Source of the DNA: Nitrospirota bacterium | GTDB taxonomy: Bacteria; Nitrospirota; UBA9217 | Reading direction: 5' to 3' | DNA: 64,000 bases | Assembly: GCA_023229435.1 (NCBI GenBank) | Contig: JALNZF010000012.1 | Location: forward strand, 1-64,000 | Shown: positions 62,649 through 64,000 of the stretch, one piece after another | Numbering within the stretch: position 1 is the stretch's first letter | Layout of the letters: each line of letters starts with the position of its first letter | Notes under the pieces: generated by a model | Databases searched by the model: none | Told to the model about the DNA's origin: nothing | What the model saw: only the letters and a program-made list of their open reading frames with translations | Program-made: the position numbers and the translations under genes

Positions 62649-63953
62649 ATGAAGATCAAATTTAGTATTATCATGGTCGCAGCAATCGCGATCATATGCG
62701 GACTCAGCGGAACAAGCTTCGCGTTCCATAGCGGCGGCGTCGCAGAGTGCGAAGGCTGCCATTCGATGCACAACAGCTTCGAGGGTACGACCAACGTCAC
62801 CGGCCGCACCTTTGCACAGGGCACGGGCCCCTATCTCTTGAAGGCCAATGACCAGGGCGGCACCTGCCTCAACTGCCACAACGCGGCTGATACAGTAGCC
62901 ACCAGCTACCACATCTCCACGAACGGCATCACCGCCTATGACAGCACCGTACCGGTCGAAATGACCCCGGGCGGCGACTTCGCCTGGCTCAAGAAGACCA
63001 TGAGCTTCATTGTTCGCGGCAACACCAATACCCAGGTCGGCGATCACAAGGGCCACAGCATCGTAGCCGCTGACTATGGCTATGCTGCAGACCCCGACCT
63101 TACCGTAGCGCCGGGCGGCACTTATCCGGCCGGCAACCTGGCCTGCTCCTCCTGCCATGATCCTCATGGCCGCTATCGCCGCGACGCAACGGGCGCCTAT
63201 GCCACCACGGGTCTCCCGATCTTCAACAGCGGCTCCTACACCAGCAGCAAAGACCCGATCGCGGGCGTTGCCGCAGTCGGCGCATACCGTATCCTCGGCG
63301 GCAATGGCTATCTGCCGAAGTCCCTTGCCCTCTCCGGGACACCGGCCTTCACGGTCGATCCGATGGATGTCGTTGTTGCCTCGACCTACAACCGTTCAGA
63401 AGCAACCAGCCAGACCGGTATCGCCTATGGTAAGAACGTAGCTGAGTGGTGCGCAAACTGCCACACCGGCATGCTCCAGGGCACCTATACCTCCGGCATG
63501 GCAGGCCTTCGTCACCCGGCCGGCAACGGCGCCAAGCTGACCGCGGACATCGTGGCCAACTACAACGCCTATGTCTCCTCGGGCATCATGACCAACACAG
63601 GGAATGCGTTCAGCACCCTGGCGCCGTTTGCAACAGACACCAATGATCGTACAGTCCTCAAGTCAGCGGCTACAAACACCACGACCAGAGTTGCAACCAC
63701 GGGCGACAACGTAACCTGCCTCTCCTGTCACCGCGCACATGCGACGGCCTTCGAGAGCATGCTCCGTTTCGCCTACAGCAACGAGTTCATGACCGCAGCA
63801 GACTCCACCAACGCCGCGATCTACGACTCAGTCAACGGCAAGGGCACTGGCTACAGCGTAGCGCAGCAGACAAATGCATACTATGGCCGTCCGGCCACAG
63901 CATTCGGGCCGAACGCCCGCGTGTTCTGCAACAAGTGCCACGCGAAAGACTAA
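62649..63953 (+). CDS. omcS: OmcS-like hexahaem nanowire cytochrome
   Basis: 434 residues. Signal peptide (cleavage after TSFA), mature start FHSGGVAECEGCH as in Geobacter sulfurreducens OmcS. Six CxxCH motifs: CEGCH, CLNCH, CSSCH, CANCH, CLSCH, CNKCH. Long stretches match remembered OmcS: MTPGGDFAWLKKT, APGGTYPAGNLACSSCHDPHG, ATTGLPIFNSGSY, GAYRILGGNGYLPKS, AEWCANCHTG, LRHPAGNGAKL, CLSCHRAHA and the end FCNKCHAKD. OmcS polymerises into filaments that carry electrons out of the cell. Strong TTGGAGGA before the ATG and a restricted, GGC/GCC-rich codon choice point to high expression. Controlled by a sigma54 promoter and a GEMM-I riboswitch. Confidence 0.95.
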   Translation: MKIKFSIIMVAAIAIICGLSGTSFAFHSGGVAECEGCHSMHNSFEGTTNVTGRTFAQGTGPYLLKANDQGGTCLNCHNAADTVATSYHISTNGITAYDSTVPVEMTPGGDFAWLKKTMSFIVRGNTNTQVGDHKGHSIVAADYGYAADPDLTVAPGGTYPAGNLACSSCHDPHGRYRRDATGAYATTGLPIFNSGSYTSSKDPIAGVAAVGAYRILGGNGYLPKSLALSGTPAFTVDPMDVVVASTYNRSEATSQTGIAYGKNVAEWCANCHTGMLQGTYTSGMAGLRHPAGNGAKLTADIVANYNAYVSSGIMTNTGNAFSTLAPFATDTNDRTVLKSAATNTTTRVATTGDNVTCLSCHRAHATAFESMLRFAYSNEFMTAADSTNAAIYDSVNGKGTGYSVAQQTNAYYGRPATAFGPNARVFCNKCHAKD

Positions 63954-64000
63954 TACGCAGTTAGTTTCAACATGATGGTGTGTTCTCAAAGAAGGGCTGG

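Noticed and set aside
1..64000. tRNA, rRNA, CRISPR array, prophage or complete insertion sequence
   Set aside because: I saw no tRNA cloverleaf consensus, no rRNA core sequence, no regularly spaced repeats, and no transposase or phage structural gene. The repeats present are short, palindromic and non-coding.

Overview
The window reads as a chromosome segment of an anaerobic, metal- or electrode-respiring bacterium. The last gene encodes a six-haem protein that matches, from memory, the nanowire cytochrome OmcS of Geobacter along its whole length. Other genes encode many-haem exported cytochromes, an ADP-forming acetyl-CoA synthetase, a pterin-binding methyltransferase and a heme-c sensor kinase. 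A Desulfuromonadota/Desulfobacterota or Nitrospirota member is my best guess; no rRNA or tRNA gene is present to settle it.

Layout. (1) 1-3.4 kb: a Mn2+ riboswitch (yybP-ykoY class) leads on the minus strand into a zinc-ribbon protein and a P-type ATPase that runs off the window; palindromic mobile repeats, an exported OB-like protein and gene remnants lie around them. (2) 3.4-7 kb: acetyl-CoA synthetase subunits and a NapH-like polyferredoxin. (3) 7-11.9 kb: a small defence island with an MmeI-like restriction-modification enzyme, an unknown 322-residue protein and an MntA/HepT toxin-antitoxin pair. (4) 11.9-16.6 kb: pterin-binding methyltransferase, a complete P-type ATPase and a tandem universal stress protein. 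(5) 17-21 kb: a receiver-PilZ protein converges on a two-component pair whose kinase carries a CxxCH haem site and whose regulator is an NtrC-type sigma54 activator. (6) 21.7-26.1 kb: a sigma54 promoter drives cytochrome (13 CxxCH) - TPR - cysteine-less redoxin-TPR - octahaem cytochrome. (7) 26.4-60.6 kb: a glycosylation island with a methyltransferase, two dolichol-phosphate-hexose-synthase-like GT2 enzymes, ten TMTC-like GT-C/TPR membrane proteins, three other multi-spanning GT-C-like proteins and two giant membrane proteins with a spermidine-synthase fold. (8) 60.6-64 kb: an NHL beta-propeller protein and the OmcS-like cytochrome, each behind a sigma54-type promoter, with a GEMM-I cyclic-dinucleotide riboswitch in the OmcS leader.

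How it may work together (inference): the haem kinase and sigma54 activator would switch on the cytochrome operons at both ends, a cyclic dinucleotide would tune OmcS output, and the glycosyltransferase island between them would make polyprenyl-phosphate sugars and transfer them to exported proteins, plausibly the cytochrome filaments. The ten TMTC-like paralogues differ in TPR number (2 to 6), as expected if they choose different acceptors. This array, bracketed by nanowire-type cytochrome loci, is the most novel thing here.
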